Source: Aplectana chamaeleonis (lineage: Eukaryota > Nematoda > Chromadorea > Rhabditida > Cosmocercidae). From it: a stretch of 64,000 nt of DNA. Each line of letters opens with the position of its first letter. Within the stretch, counting starts at the first letter, position 1. Below the pieces are notes generated by a model. The model ran no database searches. It had not been told where the DNA came from and saw only the letters and a list, made by a program, of their open reading frames with translations. This document shows, piece after piece, positions 1-12,038 of the stretch. Position numbers and translations under genes: made by a program. The DNA is taken from the NCBI GenBank assembly GCA_029168955.1, contig JAPDOI010000009.1, forward strand, positions 3,129,001 to 3,193,000, written 5' to 3'.

Positions 1-2339
1 AATGTTGCAGGGGTAAGTTTTACCAATGTTCAAACCGTAGGGTATAGAAGAGTCTGTCGCCGAATTGCCTGCGATTAGGTCACCAAAGATAATCCTTCTT
101 TAAAAGTTTTATGTAGGTAAACCAAGGTCGAGTTCATATAATACACTTGTATAAGGGGATCTGCCTGACAATGCATTTGCTTGTAACCCATGGTTTAGTG
201 TTAATTGAATTATTTTTTTTTGGAATTTTGGGCCTTTTTTGGATATCGAGCGATTAACGAATTGAATAAAACATACGTAGGCATGCCTAGGTTCAATAAT
301 TTTTTCAACAGTGGGTTATTAAAGGGTTTCTCTCGGATTTCGGCTGTGATCTGAACTTCACTTCTAACCCAGCCTACCTCACCCATTCACTTGTTAAGGC
401 ATTAGACAAAGTGGGGTATGCAAGAAGTGACAACCAGGGATTTGCGAAAAAATTTTTGCAAACGAAACCCAAGGCAGGATTGTTTAACGATTATACCCCG
501 GGTATTAGGGCGCTGCATTGCATAATCGCCCGCACTTTCCTAGGGAATGCGAAAGATTATACCCCGATTCGCCCTTATACCCTGGGTATGTTTAATGATT
601 CACGAATCCGGGCTCTGAAAAATGAAAATTTTCGAACGTTTCGAAATCGATTTCTTTGTTAAGATCGAAATTTTTTCGAAAAATTTTCGGTTCTTTTTCG
701 GTATAGATTTTTCAAAAAAAATCATAGGAAATCGGAAAATGAAAAAAGTGAATTTTCGCAGCGTTCAGTAGCGTAACGAAGCATTCTACAAATTTCGCAC
801 CCGAAAAAAATTCGTTTTTTTTTCGTTTTTCATACCTGGTTACAACCTGATTAAGGAAGTCTAGGGCTAGGTTTTAGATCTAACGTAAACCCTAGCAGGG
901 CTAGAATTCTCAAAACAAACCCGTCTGTGACCCTGTGGGTTCATTGAGTGCGTGTTAATCGAGACTTACTTGGGTATAAAAGGGGTTAGAAATCAGTAGT
1001 CACACCAAAAAAAAACCGAAACCATCATTTTCCAAACCCCAATTTCGGATTCAAATCCCGACATTTACCCATTTATCCCCTACCGATTCCTCGCCCTCAG
1101 CCAATTTGTTTTTCGATCGGGTGTGGGTATTTTTTTCGCGCAGCAGTCGCAATCGCGACTGGCACTAATTCGCCGCATCGCGTTTTTTCCAGCGCCGTTT
1201 TTCTACCGTAGTCGGTTGTTTCCCACGGCACGATACCCGGCCAGCCTCAGTCAGCCTCAGCCAGCGAGAAAGAGCTGGAAAAAACCGGCTGTGCGCAAGT
1301 CGGAAGTGCCTGCCGGCTCCGATGGTGGCTCGGCTAAGCCGAGTCACGCAAGACTAGTCACGTAAACAGGGCCGACAGGCAGGCCGGCTTGGTGGAAGTG
1401 AGAGAAACGTAGGTCTCACAATATTTCTGCCGCACACCTTGTGTGGATGATTCAGCCGATTATCTCACATCGCCCCACCGTAATCCGAAGTGTCCCTGAA
1501 ACACGTCACAGACATTCGCACGTGGCTAACGATCGCCCATAAATTTGCATGTATTGTCGTCACGAGCCGCGCGCGCGCGCGGCGGCGCTTATGTCATCGC
1601 ACCGCCGCGCCTGAAGCCTTTAAGGGAAGACGAGAATAAATGCCCCGGCCAGCCATCGACACCTTAATCACCACAGAAATTGGCCGACCGTAATGCGCGA
1701 ATTACGGTCGTATTGACGCCTTAGAGAAGAATGAGGAGGAGGAGGTGATGAAAGGCTTCTTCCGATAAGCACCTATTTGGTATTGGTTTATGGTAGGGGT
1801 AATTCGAATGAAATTTGAGGATCCAAGCTGATTTTAACTGCAAAAAAATGACTATTAATGAATATTAGAAATAGTTCCTCAACTTAAGAAACCATACTTT
1901 TTTAAATCCTGTTTTTCGTGTCAGATTTTTTTCTCGAAAAAATGAATCTTGCAATTGAAACACCCAAATTGGGCGGAATTTCCGTGGAATTCTGAAACTT
2001 ATTTTGTGGCTCGGTTTGCGGATCATGGAAATCAGGGTATTACTAAGGTATTCATTTGTACAATATACATACATATATTGGGAAGCACATTTTAGCAGAA
2101 AAAAAAGCGGTTTTCACCAATAAATGATGAACAATTTGTTTGGAAATGCTGGCGTGCAACTTACATACCTTCAATGTAACTTGTCTTGCCCGACATTTTT
2201 GCTAAGCAAGGTTTGAATAAGTTACTTGAAGCCTTGGCTCAACTTGATTCCAGGTAACCGGTAACTTGCACAAACATATATGAACATGTCACATGCAGAT
2301 TTGGTGTTAGCATTAAACTCAAAGTGATTAAAATAACAG
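1..2339. other. No gene recognised
   Basis: A/T-rich sequence with TTTTTCG / CGAAAATT words at 620-830, a GC-richer patch at 1130-1400 and a CG-alternating run (GCCGCGCGCGCGCGCGGCGG) near 1567. Short open frames show no family resemblance. Confidence 0.6.
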
Positions 2340-3870
2340 ATATACTCTACAGATATGCCGTCATGTGTTTGTTCCGGGCAGATTCAAAGCTCGCGTGCAT
2401 AATAAAATAATTGAAGAGCGATTTTCTTGCGAGATAAAAGCAGCGAGTTGCATGCAGTTTGCGAGCAACTTGTTCTGAGTTGCAAGTTACTTGCTGAACA
2501 GTTTTGAAGTATAGTGGATGCAAATGGAAAGTTTTGCATGTATGAATACGAGTTACTTGCGAGATAAGCGCAGTAAATTGCGTGCAGTCTTTAAGGAACT
2601 TGTACGAAAGTTGCACTTAACTTGCACAATAGTTTCTGAACATGCTACATGCAGGGTGATGGTTTCCGTTTAGCTTCCTTCGAAGGGAAAACGAGTCATA
2701 TGTGGCATAAAAGCAGTAAGTTGTGCGCAGCCTTCAAGTGACTTGCGCTGGCAAGTAACTCGGCAGAAGTTGCTGGGTATGTTGCAAGCTAATTGAAAAT
2801 TTCCACATAGTTTTTAATAGTGGTCCCGATACTGAGCTGATTGTCTGCTAAATGCCGCAAGTGGCGTGCACCCTTCGGGTAGCTCGCGTAAAGTCATAGT
2901 TTGCTTGCTAAAAAGCTATTCAGGTTTTGCTATGTATGTGTAGCTGAGTTGTGCGCAAAACTGTTTTTGAGTTCGTTACGTGCAAGCTCGAAGTTGGCGA
3001 TAACTAAGCTTTTGGGAGAAAACATGTTACTTGCGGGGTAAACGTAGCAAGATACATGCAACCTCCCAACAGTTCGTGAACATCGCAGGTAACCTTCTCT
3101 CAATTCATTGGGTATTCACAAGGTAGCGCGAAAAACAGGAAATAAAGTTAATTGCTAAATGAACGCAGTAAGCTGCTTTCAGCCTCCAACCCACTTGCGC
3201 TAAAGTTGTGGGTAACTTGCAGAAATGTTTCCAGCGGTGTTAAATGAAGGCAAAAGGTTTGCATGTAGTATCATTTGAAAGGGAAGAACGAGTTACCTCT
3301 AGGATAGACGTAGTTTTATGTCACCTCAAAGTCAAGGGTAACTTGCCCGAAAGTTGTTGAGTTTTCACGATGGGGTTGACTTGTCTGTTGTCCGACAATC
3401 CGTTCTTGTGATGCTGCATAAAAGCTCATAGCTCGCATGTATCCTAAAATATTGGGCAAAACATGTCACTCGCGTGTTGTGTTACATGTTACATGGTACT
3501 CAAACAAGTTGTGTGCAACCTTTGAGTAACTTTTCCTATAGTTGTGGATGGCTTGTTTCGAAGTTAAGTGTAACAGAAAAAACTGACAAAAAGTACCTCT
3601 CGCGGTATAAACGAAGTAATTCGCTCGCAACGTCTAAGCAATTTGTGCCGAAATTGCAGGTCACTTGCTCGAAAGTTCTCTGGTTTCACAATGGAGCGGG
3701 TTTCAGCACAAAACTGTTACATGCATGCTCAAAGTTCGCATGAGTCATAAGAAAGTGGGAGAAAACAAATTACTTGCGAGGTAAGCGCAGCAAGTTGCTT
3801 GCAACTATTCAATTCACTTGCGCTGACGCTGTAGGTAACTCGTTCAGGTTGAAAATCGTCAGAAAGTTTT
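2340..3870. repeat. Degenerate tandem array, ~155-bp period
   Basis: About nine to ten units, each with a GAGTTACTTGCGAGATAAGC-like start followed by GCAGTAAGTTGC, GTGCAGCC and AGTAACTTGC. Unit starts near 2550, 2690, 3020, 3135, 3290, 3455, 3590 and 3756. Open frames across it are shadows of the repeat. Confidence 0.7.
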
Positions 3871-4800
3871 CCCGAAGCGGTCCGATTATTTCCCACTTGA
3901 AAGTCCCTGTGATACAAAATCTTAATTTGAAGCTCTCAAGGATACCAAAACTCATATGAAAACCATTAATATCTCATTTTTTTCTCTTGAAAGATACTTT
4001 TTGCGACTTTTTTTATTTTCCTGTGCAACCCACCCCTCCCTCCGTACCTTACCTTTTACCTCTATAATTCACCATCCTGGCCCTCAAACTTCCACGCACA
4101 TCGATCTTGCCCGGAAACCCAATACCCTGCTCGTCAGTGCAGCGCTGTGGCATCGGTCGTCCTTTCATGACATGCGAGTCGAGGAGGCTTCATCAAACAT
4201 CACATCTCCATCCTCACGACGACCCGGCCAATTGCCAATTGATTGATGCCATTGATGGATGGTCGGCGGTTACGGTAGGCGCACGAGTACGGTATCTACG
4301 GCTCTTCGCAGAGGGAAGTCTATCCTGGCCGACGAGCTTATGGCCCGGAAGAGTTGTTTGCAGGATCGGATTTCCGGTGACCGGACCAAAGCCGGCCGCC
4401 GTCGTCGCCGCCTCGTCGAAGCCACGGGAAGATAGAGTTACCACAGACGCTATGCATGAATCCAACCTAGGCCAGTCGCATAAGCGTAATCGAACACCTG
4501 GTGGAGAATGAGAGTGAGAGAGAGGTAGAGGAGAAATTCGGTGTGGGCTATGGAGTTTTTCTACAGAAGAGGTCCAGATTTGAGAGCTGGAAAAAAGCCC
4601 TGAAACCCTGAGGACCTCGCAAGGAAACTTGCACTATTGGCCAAACTGGCCGTTCTGATCGAAATGTATGGTACTTTCTAGATTCATTTTTCGACGAAGA
4701 GTTCAAAAATGCCTTTCGCAGCTGACCAAAATCACTCTGAAAAAAGTTATACGCGTTTCTTCCTTGATTTTCGTACCTATTGTGCCCTCCATTCGATGTT
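3871..4800. other. No gene recognised; worn repeat at right
   Basis: Overlapping open frames at 3956-4246 and 4107-4511 in a GC-richer patch have no recognisable domain and no splice context. 4625-4795 is a diverged end of the 1.1-kb family (CTTTCGCAGCTGACC, CTGAAAAAAGTTATACGCG). Confidence 0.5.
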
Positions 4801-5749
4801 TACAATACCCGCACTAATTTACTCAGAAAAGTCGCGAATTCGCGACTTTTCGTCATAACTCGGCTCAAAATGGCCCATTCGGGGAGCTATGGGCCCATTT
4901 GGAATCAGCATCGAGAGCTCTTCATTATGAGCACACACGTTTCTTGACCTGCAAATAAGGCGTATAGGGTTAACAGAAAAATCGAGTGAACGAAAACACC
5001 ACCGACGTTCCGTTCTCAGCTCAAACGGGATCAATCAACGTGGGACTTGGCTTACAACCTTACTTTCTGATCAGGGATGAGTGGAATTCCGATTTCCGAT
5101 TTTTGATGGTTTTTGGCCTTCCGATTTCCGAATTCCGATTTCCGAAAAAAAGCCTGAAGATGTGGAAGAAATCGGAAATATTCACGAGATTAAAAATTTT
5201 TACGCTTTCCCTGGCCAAATCCCCAGGGGATTATTTTGATCGCTGAATTCGGATTCGAGGTTCGTTTTCAATTTTTCACAAAGCCAGAGTTAATTGTGTT
5301 TGCATGAAAAATTTCAGTAAAAAAGGATGAGTTCAAGTTTTTTTGGTACGCACAGTCACCATGGGAGGGTTGAGAATTTCACTGAATGTATTTCCGATTT
5401 CCGAATTCCGATTTCCGAAATTAAGAAGGTCCTTCCGATTTCCGAAGTTCAGAAAAAAATTTCCGCACGTCCCTGTTTCTGATCCTCTTTCAAATAAGCG
5501 CTGCGGCAGCCCAATCTGGAAAAGTTTATTTTTCATTCCTTTCACTTATGCCAAGTCCATTCTCGCTTCAAACGGGACCAGGATAAGAGATGTTTGTGCT
5601 CAAAATGAAGACCTCTCGATGCTGATCCCAAATATGCCCCTAGCTCCCCGAAGCGGTTACTTTGAACCGTATTATGATGAAAAGTCGCAAAAGTCGCGAT
5701 TCCGCGACTTTTGCGGCTCTTTTGAAAAAATTAGGGCGGGTATTGTATT
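4801..5749. mobile_element. 0.95-kb inverted-repeat element, TACAATACCCG family
   Basis: Ends TACAATACCCGCACTAATTT and AATTAGGGCGGGTATTGTA. Within each end lies GTCGCGA..TCGCGAC and then ~150 bp in inverted orientation (GAGAGCTCTTCATTATGAGC and its counterpart). The middle has repeats of TTCCGATTTCCGAA. Remnants of the 1.1-kb family lie on both sides (4625-4795 and 5750-5890), so it landed in one. Confidence 0.75.
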
Positions 5750-5944
5750 TGTTGACTTTCGATGTATTTAAGTAGGTTTAGCCTCTTAAATGGCATGTTA
5801 CCTACCGTAGCCTACCGTAAAATTTAAAATTTCGACAATCGAACCTTGGATTCGTGTTCAGCACCCCTGATTACCCCTACATACAATACCGCTGCTATCC
5901 AAGGGAAACAAAGGGCGAAAACGCCAAAGTCTCAGAAAAATGAA

Positions 5945-6640
5945 AACAAGTTACTCGTAACATAAAAGGCCGAAAACAAGTTACTTGTAACATATGTATC
6001 TGAGCCGATGTAAGTTACTTGCGACTTATCTCAGTTCATTTAAGTTAGATGTAACATATCGGTGGGATAATGCGTGCGGTGCGCCTCCGATATGTTACAT
6101 GTAACTTAAATGACTTGAGATAAGTTGCAAGTAACATACATCAGCTTAGATATGTTACAAGTAACTTGTTTTCGGTTTCTGGGAGGATCCTGCGTGCAGT
6201 GCGCCTCCGATATAATACATGTAACTTAAATGGCACAATATAAGTCGCAAGTAACTTAAATCGGCCAAGAAGATTTTTCCAAGGTTGATGTACGACGCAC
6301 TCGCGGGGTCAGGCTTACGACTGGCGTTGCTGTTGGTTCAATTACCCAAGTTTGAGGAACTTGATGCCACACCACAGTAGGGAAGGCCCAGCACAATATT
6401 TTTTCGTAAAGTGTGGTCTGGGACACGTCCTCTGCGTCGCGTGTCGTCTGCGTCACGTGATAGCCCCCACAGTGAAAATTCAAATGTACGTTACATGTAA
6501 CATAAGTGTAACTCCCATGTAATATAAATTTAAGTTACATGTAATATAAATTTATGTTACATGTAATATAAATGTAAGTTACTTGAGACATTCAAGTAAG
6601 TTACATTTATATTACAAGTAACTTGTTTGAATTTTTCTGA
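5945..6640. repeat. TTACTTGTAAC foldback and related repeats
   Basis: 5969-6174 is an inverted repeat (GAAAACAAGTTACTTGTAAC at the left, GTTACAAGTAACTTGTTTTC at the right) around GCGTGCGGTGCGCCTCCGAT. Part of the same unit recurs at 6188-6268 and the other end at 6475-6640. An unrelated ~200 bp with an SL1-like stretch lies between. Confidence 0.75.
6335..6356 (+). other. SL1-like 22-mer
   Basis: Matches the 22-nt nematode spliced leader SL1 at 21 of 22 positions; only position 5 differs (T to C). Key part: AATTACCCAAGTTTGAG. The next bases are GAAC, so the splice donor GT needed for a working SL RNA is absent. I see no convincing Sm site. Inference: a leader-derived pseudogene or part of a repeat. 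Confidence 0.75.
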
Positions 6641-7052
6641 GGTGTGCAACTAAAGCATATTTCTACCACATCTCGCTTCAAAGCGCTTCGTTTCGCATTT
6701 CTAAAACACCGTAATGATCAGCGTGTCTTGATCCTATCTATCATGTGAACAAAATTTTTGAAATTCTCAAGAAGCTTCATTTTTTTGAGGTGAAATATAT
6801 TTTCATGTTGACAATGCTAGAGATCGCTCACGGTTGTTTTTGTCCGAACAGGCTCGTGATATTGTGATATCCTTATCCTTATCAAAGTCATAACTAACTC
6901 TACCTCAAAAAGGAGTTCCCATCGGGAAGTTCAAAAATTATTTAACATACATATTTGGATAGACTGTGGTGCGATGAACATTTTGGTCTTTCCAAAATCG
7001 AAATAGAGCACCTCGAGGCGGTTGTGGCCGAAAGACGCTTTAGTTGCACACT

Positions 7053-8130
7053 TACAAGGAAACCACAATAAGTCATAGTAACCATTCCAAATGAAATGCA
7101 CTTTTCTAGAACCACTTTCGGACGAAAAGTCCGAATATGCCCATCGCAGCTGCCTAGACCCACTCCGAAAAAAAGTTATGAGCGTATTTTAAAGCTTACC
7201 TGCAAGGTAAGGGAAATTTTCAGGGTGTTTTAACTTTTTCTCCGGATTGTGCTAAAAACATGTATGTAGAGGTAATTTGGGGTGCTAAAGACAAATCTGG
7301 GATTTGCTTGCTCAAATTTTGAGGTTTACTGTAGGTTACGGTCGGTAACATGCCATTTAGGAGACGAAACCTACCTCAATATTCCGATAATCGAGAAATG
7401 AACATCGAATTCGTATTCAGCACCCCAAATAACCCCCACATAGAAACTGAGACAAATCTGAGACTTTGACCAAACTACCGTATACCCACCGTAATCTCCC
7501 GTAAGCTGTCAAAAGTCGATGAACCGAGATCAGATTCGTGTTCAGCACTTCAAATAACCCTCAAAGAACTAATTTGAGCTTAATCTATAGTAGCACTCCG
7601 GAAATCGTCAAAAGTCGCGATTTGCTGTCAAAATCTCCCCCGTTGGGAATCTGTGAACGAATACAGTTGAAAACTTCGGAAAATCGATAAATGAGTCTCA
7701 GATTCGTGATCAGCACCCCAAATAACCCCCCGAAGCGAATTTTTAGTCAAATCTGGAATATTTTTCTAAAACGCTCCGAGAGCCCTCTAATTGTTACAAA
7801 TAAACGCCCGACCGAAAATCCGTACAAGTCCAGAATGCTGTTAGTATGCGCAAAGTTTCGAAAATGTTCCTTCAACCTTACTTTGCTTAGTGGGGTAGTT
7901 TTGGGCGCTGAACACGGTTATGAGGTCCGTTTCTGAATTTTCTTAAAAATATTGCGCTTTTTTAGAGGTCTATATAAGTGCGAAAATCAGAGAAAAAATG
8001 CCTATAAGTTTTTTCAGAGTGAGTCTAGGCAGCTGCGATGGGCATATTCGGACTTTTCGTCCGAAAATGGTTCTAGAAAAGTACATTTCATTTGGAATGG
8101 TCACTATGACTTATTGTGGTTCCCTTATTA
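7053..8130. mobile_element. 1.1-kb inverted-repeat element, complete but worn
   Basis: Left end TTACAAGGAAACCAC, right end GTGGTTCCCTTATTA. Interior order is the same as the copy at 44256-45342. Confidence 0.85.
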
Positions 8131-8164
8131 GGCAACTTCGCTTATTTTTTTCCCTTGGATAGCA

Positions 8165-8395
8165 GCGGTACTGTATATGTTTTGGAGCAATCCGGAAAAA
8201 AAATTTAAAAACACTCCAAAAATTCCATGTGGGGTACCCTTACCTAGCCGCGTAGCCTTAAAAACGCTCATAACTTCTTCTAGTGTGAGTCAGTCAGCTG
8301 CGATGGCCATATTCGGAGTTAAAGTCCGAAAATGGTTCTAGAAAAGAACATTTCATTCGGAATGGTTGGTGTGACTTATAGTGACCTTGCTGTGA
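8165..8395. mobile_element. 1.1-kb element, right-end fragment
   Basis: Contains CGCTCATAACTTCTTCTAG, CAGCTGCGATGGCCATATTC and AATGGTTGGTGTGACTTAT. It lies just beyond the complete copy, in the same direction. Confidence 0.75.
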
Positions 8396-9133
8396 CCTTG
8401 CTAGAACTCCTGAAATGGAACCCGATTCATTTTACCTGCTCTGTCGATCTATAAAGAGAAAGCGCAGTTCTTGTCCTTGGTATGTTTCAGGTTTTGATGA
8501 GATATCTCCATTTTTAGGCGTAGGGTCTAAAATATTGTACCTGGACACCTTCTGTCACTGCGTACTCACCTGGATAGGTCCATACAATTTGTCTCATTAT
8601 TTTGATGGCCCCTGTGAACCGGCCGATGGCAGCAGCAGCAGGTTGTCGTGTTCGTCGTTTCCCATTAATCCATTAGTTCCGGGATTATGCTACCAGTGGG
8701 TTACGCGTGTGTGGGTAGCCCCTTTTATCCGACCGCCTAAGACGCCCGCTCGGCACATTACTCAATACCCACTTCAAACTTTTTCTGTGTAGAGTTGCGC
8801 TAACCCCTACCGCCCGCATGCCGCATAGGTCGTGCATCCCAAGGTGCGAAAAAGGTGTGAAGAGTGTAATGGCCGAAAACTAATGGTTTCCGCTGGGCTC
8901 TTGAGAAAAAGAGAACTTTTTTCCACTTTAAGGTGTACCGACAGTGGATGACTTTTGGAGCACGGTTAGGGTTCTGAGTGGGTCTCTAGCGATTAGCGAT
9001 TACAGTAAAATTACAGTAATCATTGTTATTCAGTTTTGTGCCATTCAAAAGAGTCGGCTTTGGGTCATTCAAAAAGCTCAATTTTTTAGTTTTTGCAGGA
9101 GAAACCACTGATTTATCTTAACCCGAAAGTAGA
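8396..9133. other. No gene recognised
   Basis: An open frame at 8415-8792 (125 codons, plus strand) is Cys/Ser/Pro-rich with no known motif. 8800-9130 shows nothing. Confidence 0.45.
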
Positions 9134-11250
9134 GACCACCCATGAAGTTTAGTCCATCCAACACGCTCTCGAAACTGACATTCGGCGAACCACCTAAGAA
9201 ACTCAATCCATTCCAACTGGATCTAGAGTTTGATATTCTATGACCACCTATGAAGTTTGGTTCATTCCCACAATGGACTTTTCCGACCACCAATGACGTT
9301 AGTACCGCCCTACATGTTCCAATGTTTGCTTCCCGATGAGCCCTATATGAATTTTTCCTATAAACATGATCTCTTATAAGGCATTATGGACCGCCCGTGG
9401 GGTTTTCAACCACTCATGTATTTGATGTTGTAGTGACCACTCATGAAGTTTAGTCCATCCAACACGCTCTCGAAACTGACATTCTGCGGACCACCTAAGA
9501 AACTTAATCCATTCCAACTGGATCTAGAGTTTGATATTCTATGACCACCTATGAAGTTTGGTTTTTTCCCACAATGGACTTTTCCGACCACCAATGACGT
9601 TGGTACCGCCCTACATGTTCCGATGATTACTTCCCGATGGGCTACCCATGAATTTCCCCTCTAAAACAAGATCTCGTATAAGGCATTATGGACCGCCCGT
9701 GGATTTTACAACCTGCTCATGTACATACTTGATGTTATAGTGACCACCCATGAAGTTTAGTCCATCCAACACGCTCTCAAAACTGACATTCTGCGGACCA
9801 CCTAAGAAACTTAATCCATTCCAACTGGATCTAGAGTTTGATATTCTATGACCACCTATGAAGTTTGGTTTTTTCCCACAATTGACTTTTCCGACCACCA
9901 ATGACGTTGGTACCGCCCTACATGTTCCAATGATTACTTCCCGATGGGCTACCCATGAATTTTCCCTCTAAAACAAGATCTCGTATAAGGCATTATGGAC
10001 CGCCCGTGGATTTTACAACCTGCTCATGTACATACTTGATGTTATAGTGACCACCCATGAAGTTTAGTCCATCCAACACGCTCTCAAAACTGACATTCTG
10101 CGGACCACCTAAGAAACTTAATCCATTCCAACTGGATCTAGAGTTTGATATTGTATGACCACCTACGAAGTTTGATTTTCTCCCATTATCGATTTTTTTC
10201 CGACCAACAGTGACGTTAAAACCCCCCAACACGTTCCCATGATTTCACCCGATGAGCCAGCTATGAATTTGTTTCTCTCGAGGGTATGGTCTCGTAGAAG
10301 GTGTTATGGACCACCCGTGGAGTTTCCGACCTGTTCATAGACTTGATGTTGTAGTGACCACCCATGAAGTCTAGCCCCTCGGATTCCTGCTTTGAAAGTC
10401 TTTCCTGTGAACCACCCATGACATTTATTCGATCACAACCCGACTTCTTGTTTGGTAATCTTTGGATCATCCGTAAGATATGGTCTTTCTGAACATTTTC
10501 TCATTTTTTGTTTGTTGTGAACAGCTCATGAAGTTTATTCCGCTCTAAAAAGTCTCATAGTTTCCATAGTATTTGGTATGGTTCACCCATAAAGTATAGT
10601 CTTCCTGAATCCAAAACAAAAATCTGTTTCATCTGGACCACCCATGATGTTTAATCCTCTTGAACCTGTTCTCGTAGCTGACAATCTGGAGACCATCCAC
10701 GACGTTTAGCTTTTTGCCAGTTTCCCTCTAAGTTGATGTTTTAGTAATCACCCATGGAACTCACCTTTCTAACCCGTTCCTAAACTTAGTCTGCCGTCTA
10801 GGGTTTACCCTGGAAGTTTAATCTTCCTTGAATAGTTCCCGTTGTGTGCATCTCACGGACCACCCTTAAAGTTTATTTTCTTCTAGCCCATTCTCGTAGT
10901 TTGTTTCCGGTGAATCACCACTGAAGTTTAGCCCTTCCCAGCCTGTTCCCATAGTTGTGAACTCAAAGGCCTCCCATGAAGCTTGGCCTGCTCCAACACG
11001 TTTCCACAGTTGTTGGCTCTGGACCACCCACAGGGTTTTTTTCGTTTCTGAATCATTCCAGTGGTGGGTTTTCTGAGGACCACTGACGATTTTAAACCCG
11101 GACCGAGCTTTGTCACTAGCTGAAACCTTAGGGTTCACCCACGAGGTTTACTTCTCCTAAAGCCGTTTCCTTGGTGGATATCCCACAGATCACCCGTGTT
11201 TTTTAGTCGTTTATAACCGATTCATATAGTTCGTATTCTCTGGATCAACT
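9134..11250. repeat. Satellite: ~305-bp higher-order repeat of GACCACC units
   Basis: GACCACCCATGAAGTTTAG starts recur at 9134, 9435, 9742, 10049 and 10356, giving spacings of 301, 307, 307 and 307. Each large unit holds ~50-60-bp subunits built on GACCACC.ATGAAGTTT. After ~10660 only the degenerate subunits remain. The central large units are almost identical to each other. Confidence 0.85.
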
Positions 11251-11431
11251 ATGAGGTTTACACCTCCACGGAGACAATTTCTTTGCCGACGATTTCCAAA
11301 TTTCCGAAGAAATTCATTATGGTGGGTGCATTATTTCAACAAAATAAGCAAAACCAGGCCTAATTTTAGCCAGTCCTTCCTTGCCCCTTGATTCGCTTGA
11401 TTCGATTCAGACCATTGTGAGGTTTTTTCTA

Positions 11432-11628
11432 CTCAGGCGATTCTCGGCCCAAGCGGCCTGACAGTTCGGCTCGTGTTCCCAATCTGCGAGTCGGCTTCTG
11501 TTGCTGTCCGGGCCGCTACGATTCACCCGAACTGCAACAGCAGTGGCCCGGAGATTTGGAAAACGAGCCGAACAATCGGGCGGCTCCGATTCCTGTTCGG
11601 TGCGGCTCGGGGCCGAGAATCGCCTGAG
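11432..11628 (+). mobile_element. CTCAGG foldback element, 0-unit copy (197 bp)
   Basis: Ends CTCAGGCGATT and ATCGCCTGAG. It lacks the internal 21-bp unit. Its right end abuts the second copy of a tandem duplication, so flanks are TA and GA. Confidence 0.9.
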
Positions 11629-11798
11629 GAGGTTTACACCTTCACGGAGACAATTTGTTTGCCGACGATTTCCAAATTTCCGAAGAAATTCTTTGTGGTG
11701 GGTGCATTATTTCAACAAAATAAGCAAAACCAGGCCACATTTCCGCCAGTCCTTCCTTGCCTCTTCATTCGATTCGGACTATTGTGGGGTTTTTTCTA

Positions 11799-12038
11799 CT
11801 CAGGCGATTCTCGGTCCCGAGTGACCTGACAGTTCGGCTCGTGTTCCCAATCTACGAGTCGGCTTCTGTCGCTGTCCGGGTCACTGCGGTTGGTTTCCTG
11901 GCCACTGCTGTTGCTGTCCTTGCCGCTCCGGTTCACCCGAAGAGCAACAGCAGTGACCCGGAGATTGGGAAAACGAGGTGAACTGTCAGGCGGCTCCGAT
12001 TCCTGTTCGGTGCGGCTCGGAGCCGAGAATCGCATGAG
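11799..12038 (+). mobile_element. CTCAGG foldback element, 2-unit copy (240 bp)
   Basis: Flanked by TA on both sides. It sits at the same place in duplication copy 2 as the 197-bp element in copy 1, so the pair share one insertion and differ by two 21-bp units. Confidence 0.92.

Larger units (their letters stand above)
11253..12038. repeat. Tandem duplication including a foldback element
   Basis: Copy 1 11253-11628 and copy 2 11629-12038 both start GAGGTTTACACC and run through a CAAAACCAGGCC segment into the CTCAGG element. The copies differ mainly by two 21-bp units of that element. Confidence 0.88.

Noticed and set aside
4107..4511. 134-codon plus-strand ORF
   Set aside because: Open in several overlapping frames of a GC-richer patch, no recognisable domain and no supporting splice sites.
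6335..6440. Functional SL RNA gene at the SL1-like 22-mer
   Set aside because: The bases after the leader are GAAC rather than a GT donor, and I cannot identify an Sm site or the expected stem-loops.
9078..10470. Series of similar ~70-codon minus-strand ORFs (LSFLGGPQNVSFESVLDG-like)
   Set aside because: Each is one unit of the 305-bp satellite; no start context or intron structure, and the units degrade freely.
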